Assembly (NCBI GenBank): GCA_033030425.1
Contig: JAUFSD010000006.1
Span: 1,426,001 to 1,490,000 of the forward strand
Length of the DNA stretch: 64,000 nucleotides
Reading direction: 5' to 3'
Origin: Verpa conica
Lineage: Eukaryota > Ascomycota > Pezizomycetes > Pezizales > Morchellaceae
Shown: one piece after another, positions 12,601 to 27,026 of the stretch
Numbering within the stretch: the stretch's first letter is position 1
Layout of the letters: each line of letters starts with the position of its first letter
Notes under the pieces: generated by a model
Told to the model about the DNA's origin: nothing
Databases searched by the model: none
Seen by the model: only the letters and a program-made list of their open reading frames with translations
Program-made: the position numbers and the translations under genes

Positions 12601-15600
12601 TCCATGCTTCTTTATCAGATAAGAAGTATAAGGCACTAATGAAGATTATCGATGTGGCAATTCCGAAACTCGATGATGGTGGGCCTACAACCTTGGAGAC
12701 ACCAGCGAAACAGCAGATTCAGGAAATACAGCATGAGGGTTATGCAGAACTCCGGCGACCCAGTGCATTTCAGTTTTCTGCGCAAAAGGAATTAATACTA
12801 GATGACGATAGTGACTCAGACAATGAGCATGAGGAATTCGAAGAGGCGCCTGATGGGATCCCAGATGATTCGCCAAGTATTCACCAGAGAACATTCGAAC
12901 TTAAATTCACGGTTGGCGAGTTGCGGGGATCGTTGTTTAGAGCAGATCCCGAAGGCGTGAATCCGGACAAGGAGCTGGTTCTTTTGGTTGCTGAACACTT
13001 TGCATTGGATTTCTATATTAGGCCATTTGATATGGGGGCGGAAGTAGTTCTCAAGTCCTTGAACGTCGAGGATTTGATTGACGAAGACCCTTCACCAGAT
13101 TTCAAGCGAATAATCACTTCTGACGCCCTTCAAGAACAAAAAAATGATAACCCTCTCTTCTTCGTCAAGTACGTCAAAGTCAACCGCGAATCACCAGAGT
13201 TCATGACCGTCTTTGAAGCAATCGAAACGAATGTAGACGTATCCATCTCAACAATTAATGTTGTTGTAACACGGAAAACACTTCTCACACTTCTTGATTT
13301 CGTCATAACAACATTCACAAATCCTGGTGCACCGCCAGCACCAACTCAACCTCGAAGAATTGAAGATCAGAGGGATGAGAAGGGGCAACAAACAGACCAA
13401 TCACTTACTAAACCGGCTCCAGAAGTAGACAAGATTCGTGTTAAAATTGACTTGGATAGCATAGCGCTTATATTGAACAACGATGGAATTCGTTTAGCTA
13501 CATTGAGTCTTGCAAAGGCTGATGTCGGGATTTTCCTCATGGGCAAAACAATGAGAGTTGGTGCCCGTCTCGGGAATTTCTCACTCTTCGATGACATCAA
13601 TGAAGGCGCTGGACAAGCATCGCCACTGCGGCAGTTGATAAGTATTCAAGGTGAAGAACTCGCAGACTTTCGCTATGAGACATTCGATCCCGAGGCAAAA
13701 AGCTCATATCCTGGTTATAACTCGTCAATTTACCTCCGCTCAGGGTCAATCAAGGTTAATTTCGTAGAAGAGCCGTTCCGCAAGATCATTCAGTTCGCAG
13801 TCAAGTTTGGGAAGATGCAGGCTTTGTTCAACGCGGCCCGACAGGCTGCTGTCAACCAGGCGAGCACCCTACAAGAGAACGCCGACAAGATCCATTTCGA
13901 TATCATAGTCCGAACACCGATTATTGTTTTCCCGCGAGTTCTTACGAAGGAAGATGTAGATCGAGATGTTTTGACAGCGTACTTGGGAGAGCTTTATGCA
14001 CAGAATAAGTTCGTACCACTTGAAGATACCGAAAGCTCGGCGATTGTCAATAAAATATCGGCCGGGATCAGAAAGACTCGACTTACCTCTGAACTCCATT
14101 TCGAGGATGGCAAGAAGGAGTTACTTGAGTTGCTCGACAAACTGGACATTACCTTCGCAGTTACGTATATGGAGCATATTGAAAACTCTCAAAGGCCAGA
14201 TCTAGTTGTGGGTAGCCTGTGATAAGCGCTATTTGGGTTATAAGCTGACATTATTCGTTATTGAAGATCGAGAGTGGCATGTCGGATCTCAACCTGAAAC
14301 TGACGCAAACACAATTCAAGTTTCTCTTGGAGCTTTCCCGATCGATCCCGGCTGTGTTTTCTGGTGAGCTAGAGGATGAGAACATCATCGAAGATCTACC
14401 TTCCGAAACCTCAGAGCCAGCGAAGGAAGCTATAAGGGAGACGGAAGAATCCTCAAGATCGGACCAAGTTGTGCATTTGCACCCTGAGTTAGGTGTTGGA
14501 TTAGATACCTGGACTAAGCTCGACATGGTATTTGATGTTGGTAGTATCGGGCTAGAGCTCTTTGTCGCAGACCCAAATAAGCCTATCGAGAATCTTGAAG
14601 CAGCAAGTTTATCACGAGCATCATTGAACAAAACCCATGTTAAGTTAAGAATGATTAGTGATGGCTCAATCGAATCGGAGTTGTTAATCGAGTCTTTCAA
14701 TATCGAGGATAGTCGACGCCAGGAATCCAACAAATTTCGCAAATTTATGTCTTCAACTAATAAGGATGGGTCTCAGTTCATGGCTAGCTTTACCCTCTCA
14801 GGTGGGGTTGAAAAGAATCTTGTCGCCCTGCTTACCATCGACAGCCCTAGAATTATTTTTGCTCTTGACTATATATTTGCAGTTCGAGACTACATAATGT
14901 CAGGGCTGGAGATGGAAGGAGATACCTTGGCTGAAGTACTCGAGGAAAGCGAGGAAAGCGAGGAAGACTCTGGCGAGAGTAATATGCGACTCATGGTACC
15001 ATCAGGCGGGAGGACACAGACTACAGGAATGCCGAAGATATCGGCAAAAAGCGAGAAACAAAAACCGCAAACACAGCAAGGAACCAACATATCATTTCGA
15101 GTTAATATTGTGGACTCCCAGGTTATCCTCATAGCAAATCCTGCAATTGCTAACTCTGAGGCAATTGTTCTCGGAACGAAGCAGATCTTACTGTCCCAGC
15201 AGCATGCTCTGACACTACAGGTAGAAGAGGTGGGAATGTTTCTTTGCCGTATGGACAAATTCGAAACTAGCCGTCTTCGTATTCTTGATGACTTTACCTT
15301 GAATTTCTCTATGGATAATCGAACGCTCGGGGAATACCAGTCCGTTCAGAGCATTCGTATTGAGGTCGAGCCATTGGTTCTCAGAGTATCGCTCAGAGAT
15401 ATTCTGCTAGCTACCCAGATTTTCAACAAAGCCTCAGAAATGTCGACATCTAAGCAAAGCCTAGATCCTCCGGCACCCGAGCCAACGAAGATCAAACAGC
15501 TAAGGGGATCAGGCAAATCCTTGAAGCGGAGAACTCCCAGTGGGCGGGGAGTTTCAACAATGGTAAAAAAGGGTGCAAAATCATTCACTACCGGCAGGAG

Positions 15601-18600
15601 CAACGCTTCACAAAAAGGGGCATCAATGGCAGGGGGATCGGCAATTGTAAAAAGAGAGGAATTGACTGCTGAGTTTAATGGTATGAGGGTTATCTTAATC
15701 GGGGACCAACACGAGCTACCCTTATTGGATTTAAGTGTGAAAAGGTTTACAGCTAGGGTAAAGGATTGGTCTGGGGAGGTAGGTTTTTTATATTGAGTTA
15801 TATCTATAATAATGATACCTAACGTTTCAATAGATGGATGCCGATACAAATATCGAGACATTTGTGAATATTTACAATTTCTCAAAGTCTGCGTGGGAGC
15901 CTCTGGTGGAGCCATGGCAGCTTAGCTTTCATGTAATCAAATCGTTAATCTTACATAAGTCCTAAGACTAATAGTTATATAGATGTCTCGAACAGCACAT
16001 CCAGAAAGACTCTCGATTGACCTGGTTTCACGGAAGACTCTTGAAGTCACCATTACTTCACAAACGATTGCCCTTGCTTCAAAAGCAGCACAGTTCATGC
16101 AACAAGATGAAGATATGTTAACAAAGCCCCGTGGTGCTGATTCCCCATATCGTATTCGAAACCAAACAGGTTTTGCCCTGCACATTTGGGCTGCATCGGA
16201 TTCCTCTGAGCATCAATCAATGGCAATAAAGCTTGAGGACGGGGAACAAGCGCCCTGGAGATTCGAGGAGTGGGAGAAGATGCGTGAGGTAAGAATAAAA
16301 TGACCCGTGTGCTGAGTTCAAGCTAACAAAGATGAAGAATCTGAGCCCTGAGGGATCGAGCGGGGTTGTTGGAATTAGGGTCGAAAATTCCGGATTTGAT
16401 AGCGTTGTGGAAATCCCTGTAAATAAGGAAGGCGAAACATTATACACCCTTCGACCAGCAAAGGATGGTATCCTCCATCGCCTCCTGTGTGAGGTTCACC
16501 TTGGAACGGATAACATTAAACACATCACCTTTAGGTCACCATTGGTTGTGGAGAACAATACCCAAATTCCAGTGGAGTTGGGAGTCTTAGATACTGAAGG
16601 AAAACATATCATCAGAGTCTATAAAGTATTGCCAGGAGAAAGTCAGCCGGCCCCAGTTGAAGCAGCATACCACCAATCTTTAGTATTAAGACCGGACGGT
16701 AAGTAATGTAACTACCAGGTATTGGTTAAGTATGCCACTGATTATAAAATAGCAGGTTTTGGGTATACATGGTCACAAGACCGCTTGGCTTGGAAGAACT
16801 TGCTTAGAAAGCAAACCCGATGTATTACTTGTAATAGCGAGGAAGGAAATAATGCTCCTCCATTTTACTTTCAGATGCACGCAAACTTCCAGAAGAACAA
16901 TCCAGTTACAAAGTAGGTACTTGGAAGTTTTTTAGCTGAAGTTTTCAGAGTATACTAATAATGGTAGTGTTTATCCTTATATGAAAATTCGGTTGTCTGC
17001 ACCATTGGAAGTTCAAAATCTTCTCCCATACGATTTCAAGTTCAGAATATACGATAGAAATACGAAAAAGGAATGGACCAACTTTTTACGAAAAGGGGGA
17101 TTGAGTCCAGTTCATGTAGTAGAGCTCTCTCATTTACTGCTCATGAACATCGATATGCAGGACACTGTCTATAACGCCAGCGAGTTTGCAATCATAAATT
17201 CTAACGACTCTGAACTAGCAAAAGAGGATACTCTAGTAGCGAAGGATAACCAAGGGCTGGAGTTGAAGTTGGGGCTTCACTATCTTCCGATACCTGACAG
17301 TGGCGGCGCTTTCCGTATAACTGTCTATAGTCAATATGTCATTCTAAATAAGACTGGGTTGAATATGATGGTCAAGTCAAAATCACTGCTGCAACAAGCG
17401 AAAGCTGCAGCAGGACAGATAGAAACCGGTAATTTTCTTCGCCCTAGTATTGAATTTCTTACTAATATTAGCAGGTTCCGGCCATTCCCAAAAAGCAGTG
17501 CCATTCTTATTTTCATACCCGAGCGATGAACGGCAGAATAGGGCGGTCCTGAGGGTTGGAGACTCGAACTGGAGTAGACCCCAAAGTTTCGAAGCAATAG
17601 GAAGTGTGACGGATGTAGTTCTTCCATCCTCTTCAAAAACAAGTGAAATACATATTGGTATATCCGTGGACGAGGGGGAAGGGAAGTATAACTTAACTAA
17701 GGTTGTTACTCTGGCCCCACGCTTTATCCTGAGGAGCAAGCTCTCCGAGGACCTCCAAATCCGAGAGCCTGGCACCGGGTCAACAGAGATAATGACCCTG
17801 AGACCTGGAGAATTACTTCCACTACATTTCTTGAAAGCGACTCAACAGAAACAGCTTACTTTCCTCTTTCCTGGGATCAATAACAGATGGTCATCTCCCT
17901 TCAACATATCTGACCTAGGATCTACACATGTGAAAATGCACAAAGCAAACCAACGTCAGTCGCTTATCAGAGTCGAAATTTTGCAAGAAAAGGCTACTAT
18001 ATTCCTTCATATCAGCTTGGAGAAGAACAACTGGCCATTTTCGATGCGTAACGAGAGCAACCAGGAGTTTACTTTCTATCAGGCGGATCCCAATTTAGAC
18101 GAAGATGAGGACAGACAAACAAATTTCAGACCAATCTTATATAAGCTTCCACCCCGAAGTATTATGCCCTACGCGTGGGACTTTCCTGCTGCAAGGAACA
18201 AAGAATTGGTGCTTGTGGTCCGGAATCACTCAAGACATGTTCGCCTTGCAGAGATTGGCAACCTTATCCCGTTCAAAGTTGATAGCGATACAGTTGGCCA
18301 AGATGGTCGACCAATACGGAAAACGATCGACATTAATGTCATTGCTGATGGCCCGACCCAGACTTTGGTTCTCTCTAACTATAGGGCCTCTAAGAGCTTG
18401 TACAAGCCGAAATCTAATGAATCCTCTACTAGTGTTGCAACAGGGTTTGAAGTCAAGGATGAGGATAATACAGAAACCTTTCAAGCCCAGCTTCGTTTCG
18501 CTGGTATTGGCATCTCATTGATTAATAGGCAGTTGAAAGAGCTGGCATACATAACCTTCCGTGACCTAGAACTCAAATTCGGCGAATCCAAACTTCAACA

Positions 18601-20381
18601 AAGTATCAGTCTCTTTATCAAGTGGATTCAGATTGATAATCAACTCTATGGGGGGATATTTCCTATCATCATGTATCCCAGCGTAGTACCAAAAACAGGG
18701 AAAGAGATCGATACTCACCCATCGCTCCGGTTTGAGGTTACCCGAGTCAAAGATGATTGTAGGTTTGTATATTGGCTTTATAATTTATTTTTACTAACAA
18801 TCATAAGCATATGGTGTTCTTTATATCAAGTTGTTCAACATCTTACTCCAACAGATGACAGTTGAAATCGATGAAGACTTTATTTATGCACTTCTAGACT
18901 TCTCAAAGATACCTGGCGCAAGTTGGTCTGAACGAGAGGAAGGAAAGCTATGCGATGATGATCTGGAGCTACCAGAGCCAAAAACTATCAGTGCCGACCA
19001 AGACTATTACTTCGAGCAGTTCTGTATTCAGCCTATGCAGCTCGATTTATCGCTGCTCCGAACAGAAGTTGTCAATGCCGAGGACAAGACATCCTCTCGA
19101 AATCCTTTAATGTTCGTGCTTAATGTCCTAACAATGGCCATCGGGAACGTCAACGATGCACCAGTCAAACTCTCAGCATTGATGTTTCCAAACGCTAGAG
19201 TTTCTATGCCAGTTCTTCAGCAAAGACTCGCAGCTCACTACAGTCAAGAGTTCTTATATCAGATCCATAATATATTAGGTTCAGCAGACTTCTTGGGAAA
19301 TCCAGTTGGTCTTTTCAATAACATAAGCTCTGGCGTTGTCGACATCTTTTACGAACCATACCAGGGCTTCATCATGACAGACCGTCCGCAGGAACTAGGC
19401 ATCGGAATTGCAAAAGGGGCCACCATGTTTGTTAAAAAATCAGTGTTTGGTGTAAGCGACAGCCTGTCAAAGTTTACTGGGAGTATCTCGAAAGGTAATC
19501 AGTCTTACATAAGAACATTTCATTGGCGTACCTAATGAAGAATAGGCCTTTCAGCTGCAACCCTAGACAAACAATTCCAGGACCGCAGACGTATCTCTCG
19601 CTCACGTAACCGCCCTAAGCATGCACTTTATGGTGTCACTCAAGGCGCAAACTCGTTTGTTACTAGTTTGGCAAGTGGTGTTGGTGGGCTAGCACGAAAG
19701 CCGCTCGAAGGAGCGGAACGTGAAGGAGCACTGGGTTTTTTCAAAGGTATTGGTAAAGGGGTAGTAGGTCTAGCTACCAAGCCTGCTATTGGAGTATTTG
19801 ATCTTGCATCCAGTATGGAATCTCACTCCCATACCCCGAGTATTATTACTAACTTGGCCATGTAGATGTCACTGAAGGAATCCGCAATACCACTACCGTT
19901 TTTGATGCTGATGGGCTGGATCGCGTCCGATTGACAAGACACATAGGGCAAGATGGTGTTGTTCGCCCGTATTCTCAACGAGAAGCCCTTGGTCAATTCT
20001 GGCTAAAGAATTTGGATACCGGAAAATATTTCAATGAGGAGTATATTGCACATCTAGAGCTCCCAGAACAGGATGTTGTAGTAATATTGACGTATACGTA
20101 AGTCTCAAGACGATTCCTCTTAGATAAAACCTACAGGTAGTTCTCTAACAAAATTTAGCCGCATAATGCTTGTCAAGTCGAAAAGGTTGTACTGCGAATG
20201 GGACGTTCAGCTCAAGGATTTGCAGACAATCAGCATGGAGAGAACCGGGATAGTGCTCATATTACGTGGGAACCGACAAGGTCCGTTTATTCCGACGAAG
20301 GACGAGTCTTCGAGGAAATTCTTGTTTAAGAAGATTGGGCTTGCAGTGAATTCCTTCAATAGTACCGCTGCTGTTTCTTAG
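9644..20381 (+). CDS. VPS13: VPS13, bridge-like lipid transfer protein, many exons
   Basis: Very large protein moving phospholipids at organelle contact sites. Small 5' exons were traced by hand: 9644-9658 (MLEGL), 9723-9754, 9807-9854 and the exon from 9912, reading through the chorein motif NRFLGMY, IKNFDSKQLNVGIW and GDVKLRNLELK. Next come [39 protein letters not shown] and NLQITVKNIHIRYED. The long middle exons (10729-12393, 12639-14222, 14261-15796) hold the lipid-groove body. The SHR-BD/VAB region follows from about 16000 (YRIRNQTGFALHIW; NNTQIPVELGVLD; IRLSAPLEVQNLLPYDF). The C-terminal part has FYEPYQGFIMTDRPQELGIG, GVGGLARKPLEGA and a PH-like end (LVKSKRLYCEWDVQLKDL) stopping at 20381. 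The length agrees with the roughly 3,100-residue family. The frame looks intact. Apparent stops between blocks coincide with short GT-AG introns. Confidence 0.95.
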
Positions 20382-21122
20382 GCTATAGGCGATAGGTCTA
20401 AGGGGTTTTTAGGATATGATTAAAAGGAGATGAGGTAATTTTCAATTTTTTGTAGGTTATAGGCTAGTAAAGGTTTTTCTTATGTGAGGCGTTAGTTAAT
20501 CCCTGATAAAATTATGATTAGTGGTAAAATCAGACGAAGATAATTAGCGCCAAAGTATGACCCCTAAAAACAGCCTCAACCAAAAAAAAAAATACAAAAG
20601 ATCATGATAGATGGCCTATTATCTCTAAGTAATTACATTAGAAGAGAGAAATAGTAGAATAGGAAGAAAAATAAGAATTGTAAATATACTTAAAGGAGCC
20701 AAAAGACCAATACATGATACACCCAAAATAATAAAGGGCGGGAATGAGGAAAGAAATTAGAGGAAACTCCTAGAACCTGAAGCATCCCATGCTATTTAGT
20801 TAAGTCTCCCTCTTTGTAAAAAATCGTTTTCCCCTCCTAGGGTATCAATTAATCTCATCTCAATGTGCCTAGATACTGTCCCGCCCCGCGAAACGATAAC
20901 CTAAATAATATAAAAGGCCGCTAGGTAAAGGTTTACCGAAATATCATTCATTAATTGAAAGGAAAAGAGTTCTTTTGGTTTGTATGGGCGGTTTATCATG
21001 ATGAATTAGCCTTTGCAGAGGAGACTGTCCCGCGCCGCGATAACGCCTCTTGCTTCATGGAGCGGATTTGTTGTTCTAAGTGTCGCCTGTTTTCTTGCTC
21101 GGCCTATTTGAGAGGAGAAATG
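20382..21122. other. Intergenic region between convergent genes
   Basis: Separates the 3' ends of VPS13 (plus) and the Uds1 gene (minus). AT-rich with A-runs; the phrase 'actgtcccgc' plus a CCGCG-type block recurs near 20875 and 21025. No gene seen. Confidence 0.55.
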
Positions 21123-23966
21123 TTAGTGGTAAAGAGGCCTCTGTTGGTTGGGGTAGGGGCGTACCCGTAAGGCCTTTGTCGACTCAGATCTCATATCACG
21201 CATCATCTTCTTAAATTCTGTTTTAAGAACATGTGTGCTGGTACTTTCACCATCCCCATAACGTCCAGTACCAAGTTTCCCATCCGCTCCGGGCGTGCGC
21301 ATTCCTAACCACCGAACCCTCTCATCTGCCAAACTAGTTTCTAATGTTTCGCACCGATCACGCAAACCATCAATAACGCCTTCTAACTTGATCCGATCAT
21401 TCTCATTCTCAATAGATTGTTTAGTCAAGTTTTCGAAATCCACTAGCATTCCGTCGAGCTCCGCTTGTAAGACTTTACATCTCTTTTCAAGGTCTACATT
21501 GCCAGAGGACTTCGTAGCTTTTAATAGTGCGAGTTCTTCCATAAGTTCATAATTTTTGGTAGCGAGAGCTTCTACCTCCTGGAGTAGACCTGGATCAACG
21601 GTCTGCGGCCCTTTGTTTGCTGCTTCGAGCGCTGCTGCTGCTGCACGAGCCTGAGCCGTTTCAGCAGCGCGCTGTGATTTAGAGCCGTATGCAGAATCGA
21701 GTTCTGCCTTCAGCATTGCAACCTCTGTTGATAGCTCTGCGACCTTCCCCTCTAGACTACGCATTTCCTCGTCCATTTTCATCATTTGGGATTTATTGGT
21801 GTCGAGTTCCGATTGCGAGCTCTTATTTATCTCCTCTGTTGCTGTTTTAGCTGCAGCAAGAGCCATGATTTCAGCTTCAAGTCTTTTGAGACGGTTTTCG
21901 GATTCGGATGTGAGCGCGTCTAGTTCTACTTTCATGATATCTCGGTCTTCTCTAGCCTCCTCTAGCTCTCCTTGTAGCGCCATAAGCAGTTCTTCTTTAT
22001 CCTTGAGTTGTGCGAATAGCGCTTCTTCTGCTTCGAAACGTGCCCGACGCTCTTCTTCAAGCTCAGCTATATCTTTGCCACGATCGGAGTTGTCTTCCAT
22101 TTGTCGCTGGGCGTCTAGGCGCCGGTGTTTGTCCAGCTGTATTGTAATGGCTGTTAGTTCCTCTCTAGAAGTCCTGACTTCGTCCTGTCTGCGTCCTACC
22201 TCTGACTGCGTCATGGCCAGCTCATCCATGAGCGTTTGCGATTTTATATTGGCGGTCATGATATCCTTTTCGCGCTGGTCGATGATGTGGGAGAGGCCAT
22301 CAAGTTGGCTACTGAGAGTGGAAAGTTCGAGACTGAGAGTGTCCTCACGGGAGGAATGCTTCTCTTTTAGTGCGGCTAGTTCAGCCTCAAAGCGGAAACG
22401 CTGTTGCGAGTTTTGTTGCCGGAGCATAGAGCGTTCATCACGAATTGCAGTCGCATGAGTGTAGAGTGCTTGGACTTTTGCGGAGAATGCTGAGATGCTG
22501 AATTCAGCGCGTTGGCCTCTTTCTTCATCGTCATCGCTATCAGGGTATTCAAAATCATGGCCCTGGCTAGCTTGCTGGCGCGCATGTTTCTGAGAGCGGA
22601 CTTCTTCTTCTCCGAGGATAAGCATATCCCAGAGGGTTGAGAGAATTGTGTCAGTTTTTTCAAGCTCTTGAGCGGCAAAGTTAAGGCCTGGAGATGCGGG
22701 TGAAGGCGCAGGATGTTGCTGGATAAAGTTTATGCTGTGTTCAAGTTGTGATAACTGGTCTTGTATGCTATTGCTGGTACTCATAGATCCGTTAAGGTGA
22801 AGATGTGGCGGTGGTGGAAGAGCCAGGTTACTTGTTAATTGGAGGAGGATATTCCGGAGTTTGATATTGAGATCTTCCAACCGGCGGGCCAAATACGGAT
22901 CCTCATTTACTGGGGTGGAACCTCGTCGCCGGGGGATTCCAGTATCGAGCTGGGGGAATTTAGTATGTGAGCCTCTTCGATCATGGTTTCCGAAGTCATC
23001 TAGTTTGTCTGGAGTTCTGTATAAAGACCGGTCGTCGAATTCAACGGTGAGAGATGAATTTGTTACATTACGGTTTACTAGAGTGTACTGGCTCGATGGT
23101 GAACCTGGAGGTATAGGGTTGCTTGGGTACGCCCTTTGCTGAATTGAACTCTGATGCGTCATCCCTAGTATCCCCGCGCTGTGCTGTAGCAACCTGCGCT
23201 GAATCTCCATGGCCCTGTTATTCAATCTCCAGAGCTCCTGCGACAACTCCTCACACTTGCGATTACTCGCCATGAGTTCCTCATCCGTATGCTTCGTAAC
23301 ATCACTGACTCCGCCCAACAGGGACCTCCTTGGTCTGGCTTTCTTATTTGAATATAATCTACTGAGAGAGAGTGCTGCATCGCGGACTTTAGACTCGAGG
23401 GCAAGTTTACGTTTAGACGCGTCGATGCGGTTTGTGAGGAAACTGTGTTCTTTTTTAAGTTCATCGACCTCTTCGTAGGAGAGAACTTCGTAAGCATTTG
23501 AGTCGACAATGGCCGTCTCGACAAGGAGGTGCATGGCCATCGGATCATTGACATTAAGGAGCGCGGAGGAGCGTGGGCGGGTTTTGTTTAACTATGTCAT
23601 AGTGGGGCACAGAGATGAGAACCCTGATATCAGCCTTGTATCCTATCTATAATTTGGGCGAGCCCCCCTTCCCAAAACAAAGTCTTATGGAATAACTGTA
23701 AAGTAACATAGACCCCCCCTTTAGACCTCCTTCTCACCCGCTAAAAATCCGCCAAGGACAAACAGGGGGAAAAAAGAATGGTGAATCCTCACAGCATTGA
23801 ATCTAGGGTGAGATTCCTCCGTCGGTGAGGAGAAATGCTTCTCAAGAACATGAGATGGCGGACAACTATTTGTACCCGCAGCGACGTACCTCGGGGACCC
23901 GTTCCGGAGGTCGGGATCATTTGAGGATGGGTATAGCGGCTTTGCCGAGCCCATACCGTTCAGCAT
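21123..23966 (-). CDS. Uds1-domain coiled-coil protein (up-regulated during septation)
   Basis: Fungal coiled-coil protein of the 'up-regulated during septation' family; a role at septa or the cytoskeleton is known only loosely. The main exon (23591-21123) opens TRPRSSALLNVNDPMAMHLL, a block usual in this family. Then comes the Uds1 domain: SYEEVDELKKEHSFLTNRID, KLALESKVRDAALSLSRLYS, and the SQELWRLNNRAMEIQRRLLQ helix. A Ser/Pro-rich linker and about 450 residues of heptad coiled coil follow. I extend the gene by exon 1 (23966-23793, starting MLNGMGSAKPLYPSS): its donor GTGAGG at 23792 and the acceptor before 23591 keep phase 0 and give about 880 residues. An upstream stop in the same frame supports that ATG. 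The exon-1 join is inference from splice signals. Confidence 0.85.
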
Positions 23967-26900
23967 GTCCCGGGAAGGAAGAGAACGTGGTAGTGGTTAC
24001 CGGCGGATCGGTCAGGTTATAGTATCCCCTCGGAGGCGTAAAGCAGTTGGTAGTGAAGGTGGGTGTTTCGTAAAGTCACATTCAGGCACGGCGCGCGACG
24101 ATGGCCGGCCCCACTTGGAACAAGGAAGAAACAGCAGAGGGGTTGAGGAGAGCTGGGTGGTAATGGGTGTTGCAGGGCACGAGTGGCGTGGGCCGTTGAG
24201 AGTTATTCCCTACTTTCTGCTTGTTGACTTTGTTGTGAATAGTGGTAGTAGTATGCGGGAGCACGGAGACAGAACAGATCTGGAAATATTCTAACGGCAG
24301 GGGCGCGCAGAGAGATGGCGGAGAGTTTAGAGCGACCTGGGTGTCGCGGGAATAGGGACTTAGTGTACTTGCAAGTCGTACCAAACTACATCCGTGGTGG
24401 TGAAAATGTAGGAGGAGCAACAGGGGTTGGAAGGTTCTTGGCATCCTTCTTATTAGCAGACTATACTTTAATCCTGACAAGCAAAGGGCAGCTCACGACC
24501 ACATATCACTGTTTCATCGTAGATTAAGATTTCCTCATTATTTCTCACTAATATCTGGTTGTCATACACATACGATAGGAAGGAAGCAGCAAACAGTGGA
24601 TACGGTGATTACAGGTGGCCGCTTATGTTTATTGTTATGATGATGATGATGACGAAGGTAAAGATGATAGATTGTTGATGGTTGCCGCAGGAAGGTGTTT
24701 TTTTCTATGACCCTCAAAAATGCTGGTGGCGACTCCTGGCTTTGGTATAAGAATGTCACGAATACATCTAACCCCGTCACGAGGAGTGGGTGCAGGGGCA
24801 GGGGCAGGAATAAGGTGCCAGAAGAGAGAATTGTCTCGAGATATCTGGCTCAGTAATTAACCCACGCGAAATAAATACTACATAACGAGCATTTCCTTAC
24901 ATGATGGAAGTATGACTCTTGGCAGTTGACTTCAATACGAATAATAGATGGTTCGTATCAGTCATCAGGAAACGTTTCTGCAGGATGGTGGCCTGGCCAC
25001 GAATGACACAATCATTCTTTAGGTCTACCTGAGATTTCTGAATGTCAGGAATACCCCCTAGATTGCCCAACACAAGGTCAGATCAATAAAGGTACTTGCA
25101 ATAGGTTAGTGGGCCGCTTTAAGCCACTGAGTGTGGCTTTGAAAACCAAAAAAATAGCACTTTACCAAAAATAGCAATGCTATTAATTACAGCCCTATTG
25201 GCAGCCATGTCTCTGATGCCCGAGCAACCGATAAGATTGGCTTTGTTCCCTAGTATAAACTAGAATAAATAGACCTCACATTATATCGTGAAGGGTAACG
25301 ATAATAATACCAGAATCTTCGACCCGGGTCTGTTTCCTTCTATAAATACTTCTTTCCTTTTACTTGGGTACATAGTAAAAGCTCTAAATCTTTGTGACAG
25401 TGGGCAACACACAAAGATTACATAAGTACCAAGTAATAGATCAAAGGCTGGCATAATTAAATCTTAACTAGCCTTGCTTATCCCCTCCTAACCTCTTTGG
25501 TTGTCGAGTTTTAATGTCGCTGCTACAAGGTCTTGACCTTTTATTAAATGCTTGAGTAATTAAACCTTACATTTATATAGAGGGCCCTAAATATCTGTAT
25601 TGTCTTTTTGCGCCTAAGTTCTCGGTATTCGACCGTCACAGTTCTAAAAGAGGTCTGCGGTATTATAGTTGGTGTGTGTAATATCTTGGGATTGCTGATG
25701 TGTGACTATCATACGGCCGACGGTGGACCGTACCTCTTACTTCCCATCCCCAATTATCAAGTATTAGGTTGAAAACCTTCTGTATTTTAGATAGAGAGAT
25801 CGCTTAGGAGGCTACTCGTTAATCAATGAGGGATAAGGTCAGGCTCAGGAAAATTTTATTAAGTCAGTCATCCAAATGGGTTGCCATGCAGATATATGGG
25901 TAGGCGGTGGGCACCTATAGAGAAGGGTTCCAATATGGACTGGGGGTTCCTAGAAGCGGGGGTATATAAAGGAGGCTCCTCAGGTGCCCTCAAAATAATC
26001 AAACAAGCGAACTCTCCATACCTGATATCTACTTAGGCGTTAATTGAATAGACGTGATTGTTGTAATTGTGATATCAAAGCCCACCAAAACCAGCCAAAA
26101 CCCATGTACCAAGAACCAAAAAAAAAAAAAAACTAAGGTTAATAAATATTCCTAAGGCGCCCATTATATTTCCAGTACGTTTTTATTTGTTATTCCAGTT
26201 ACTAGTACTGGTGTTTTTCGTGTTGCTGCCTTGTTACCCCATATAATCTTTAGTGAGGCCGATTGTTGTAACGGAATTACGAGGATTTAATTAAGGGAAA
26301 AGGTTCAGAATACCATGTCTCTAATAGATTTGTATGACGTATACCGCACTATCCATGCTGGATCTGTGCCCATCCTCGGACCGGAGAAATCTTTCGTATG
26401 CCAGCGACCGAGGCGCATACCCTCCGGATGCCATCCACTGCAAATTATGCCAGCCAAAATGTGAAACTTTTACCCAAGACGGAACATAACCCCCTCCCCA
26501 GTATTGTATCTAGTCTTTGATGTACTTAGGTAGGGTACAAAATTCACAGGCCCAAAAAATTTATCTACAGCATACAATAGCACATACTACTTACTAAAAG
26601 GGTAATACTGTTATCCCCTAGCTAGTTTAATTTTTTAAATTCATTTTTTCCCCTTGCCTACAAAAAGTCACCTGGTAGTATACAAATCCAAGGAAAATTT
26701 ACTACAAACTTACCTAATAAGAGTGCTGTATTGTTGTTGATTGACCGTGTTGGAAAGATTTCATATTTTGGCGGCATACTTTGTAGTAGATGGCATCTGG
26801 AAGGTATGCACCCCGGTGACTGGCATAGGAAAGTTTCCTCCACGCTTACCCTTTAATTAACGCCTAAGTACTCGTATGGAGAAAATTGTGGTGTTCTCAA

Positions 26901-27026
26901 AACGAGTGATATATTGTGACTATTGAACGTTTATATAAATATGATTATCGGTACTTGTAGCTCAAAATTATTCTAGAAAACCAAAATTTCCTCTTACTAG
27001 TTATTGAATTACCAACAAGCCTTCAG
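23967..27026. other. Long intergenic region, no gene recognised
   Basis: Includes the upstream region of the Uds1 gene. Frames in 24080-24780 are GC-shifted and short, partly generated by an ATG/CAT trinucleotide run near 24641-24652, and look non-coding. A TATATAAA box at 25973-25980 and a 15-A tract near 26118-26132 are visible but no reading frame follows. The rest is AT-rich and featureless to me. Confidence 0.5.

Noticed and set aside
21295..23478. Plus-strand Ser-rich frames across the Uds1 gene
   Set aside because: Antisense shadows of the long minus-strand coiled-coil frame.
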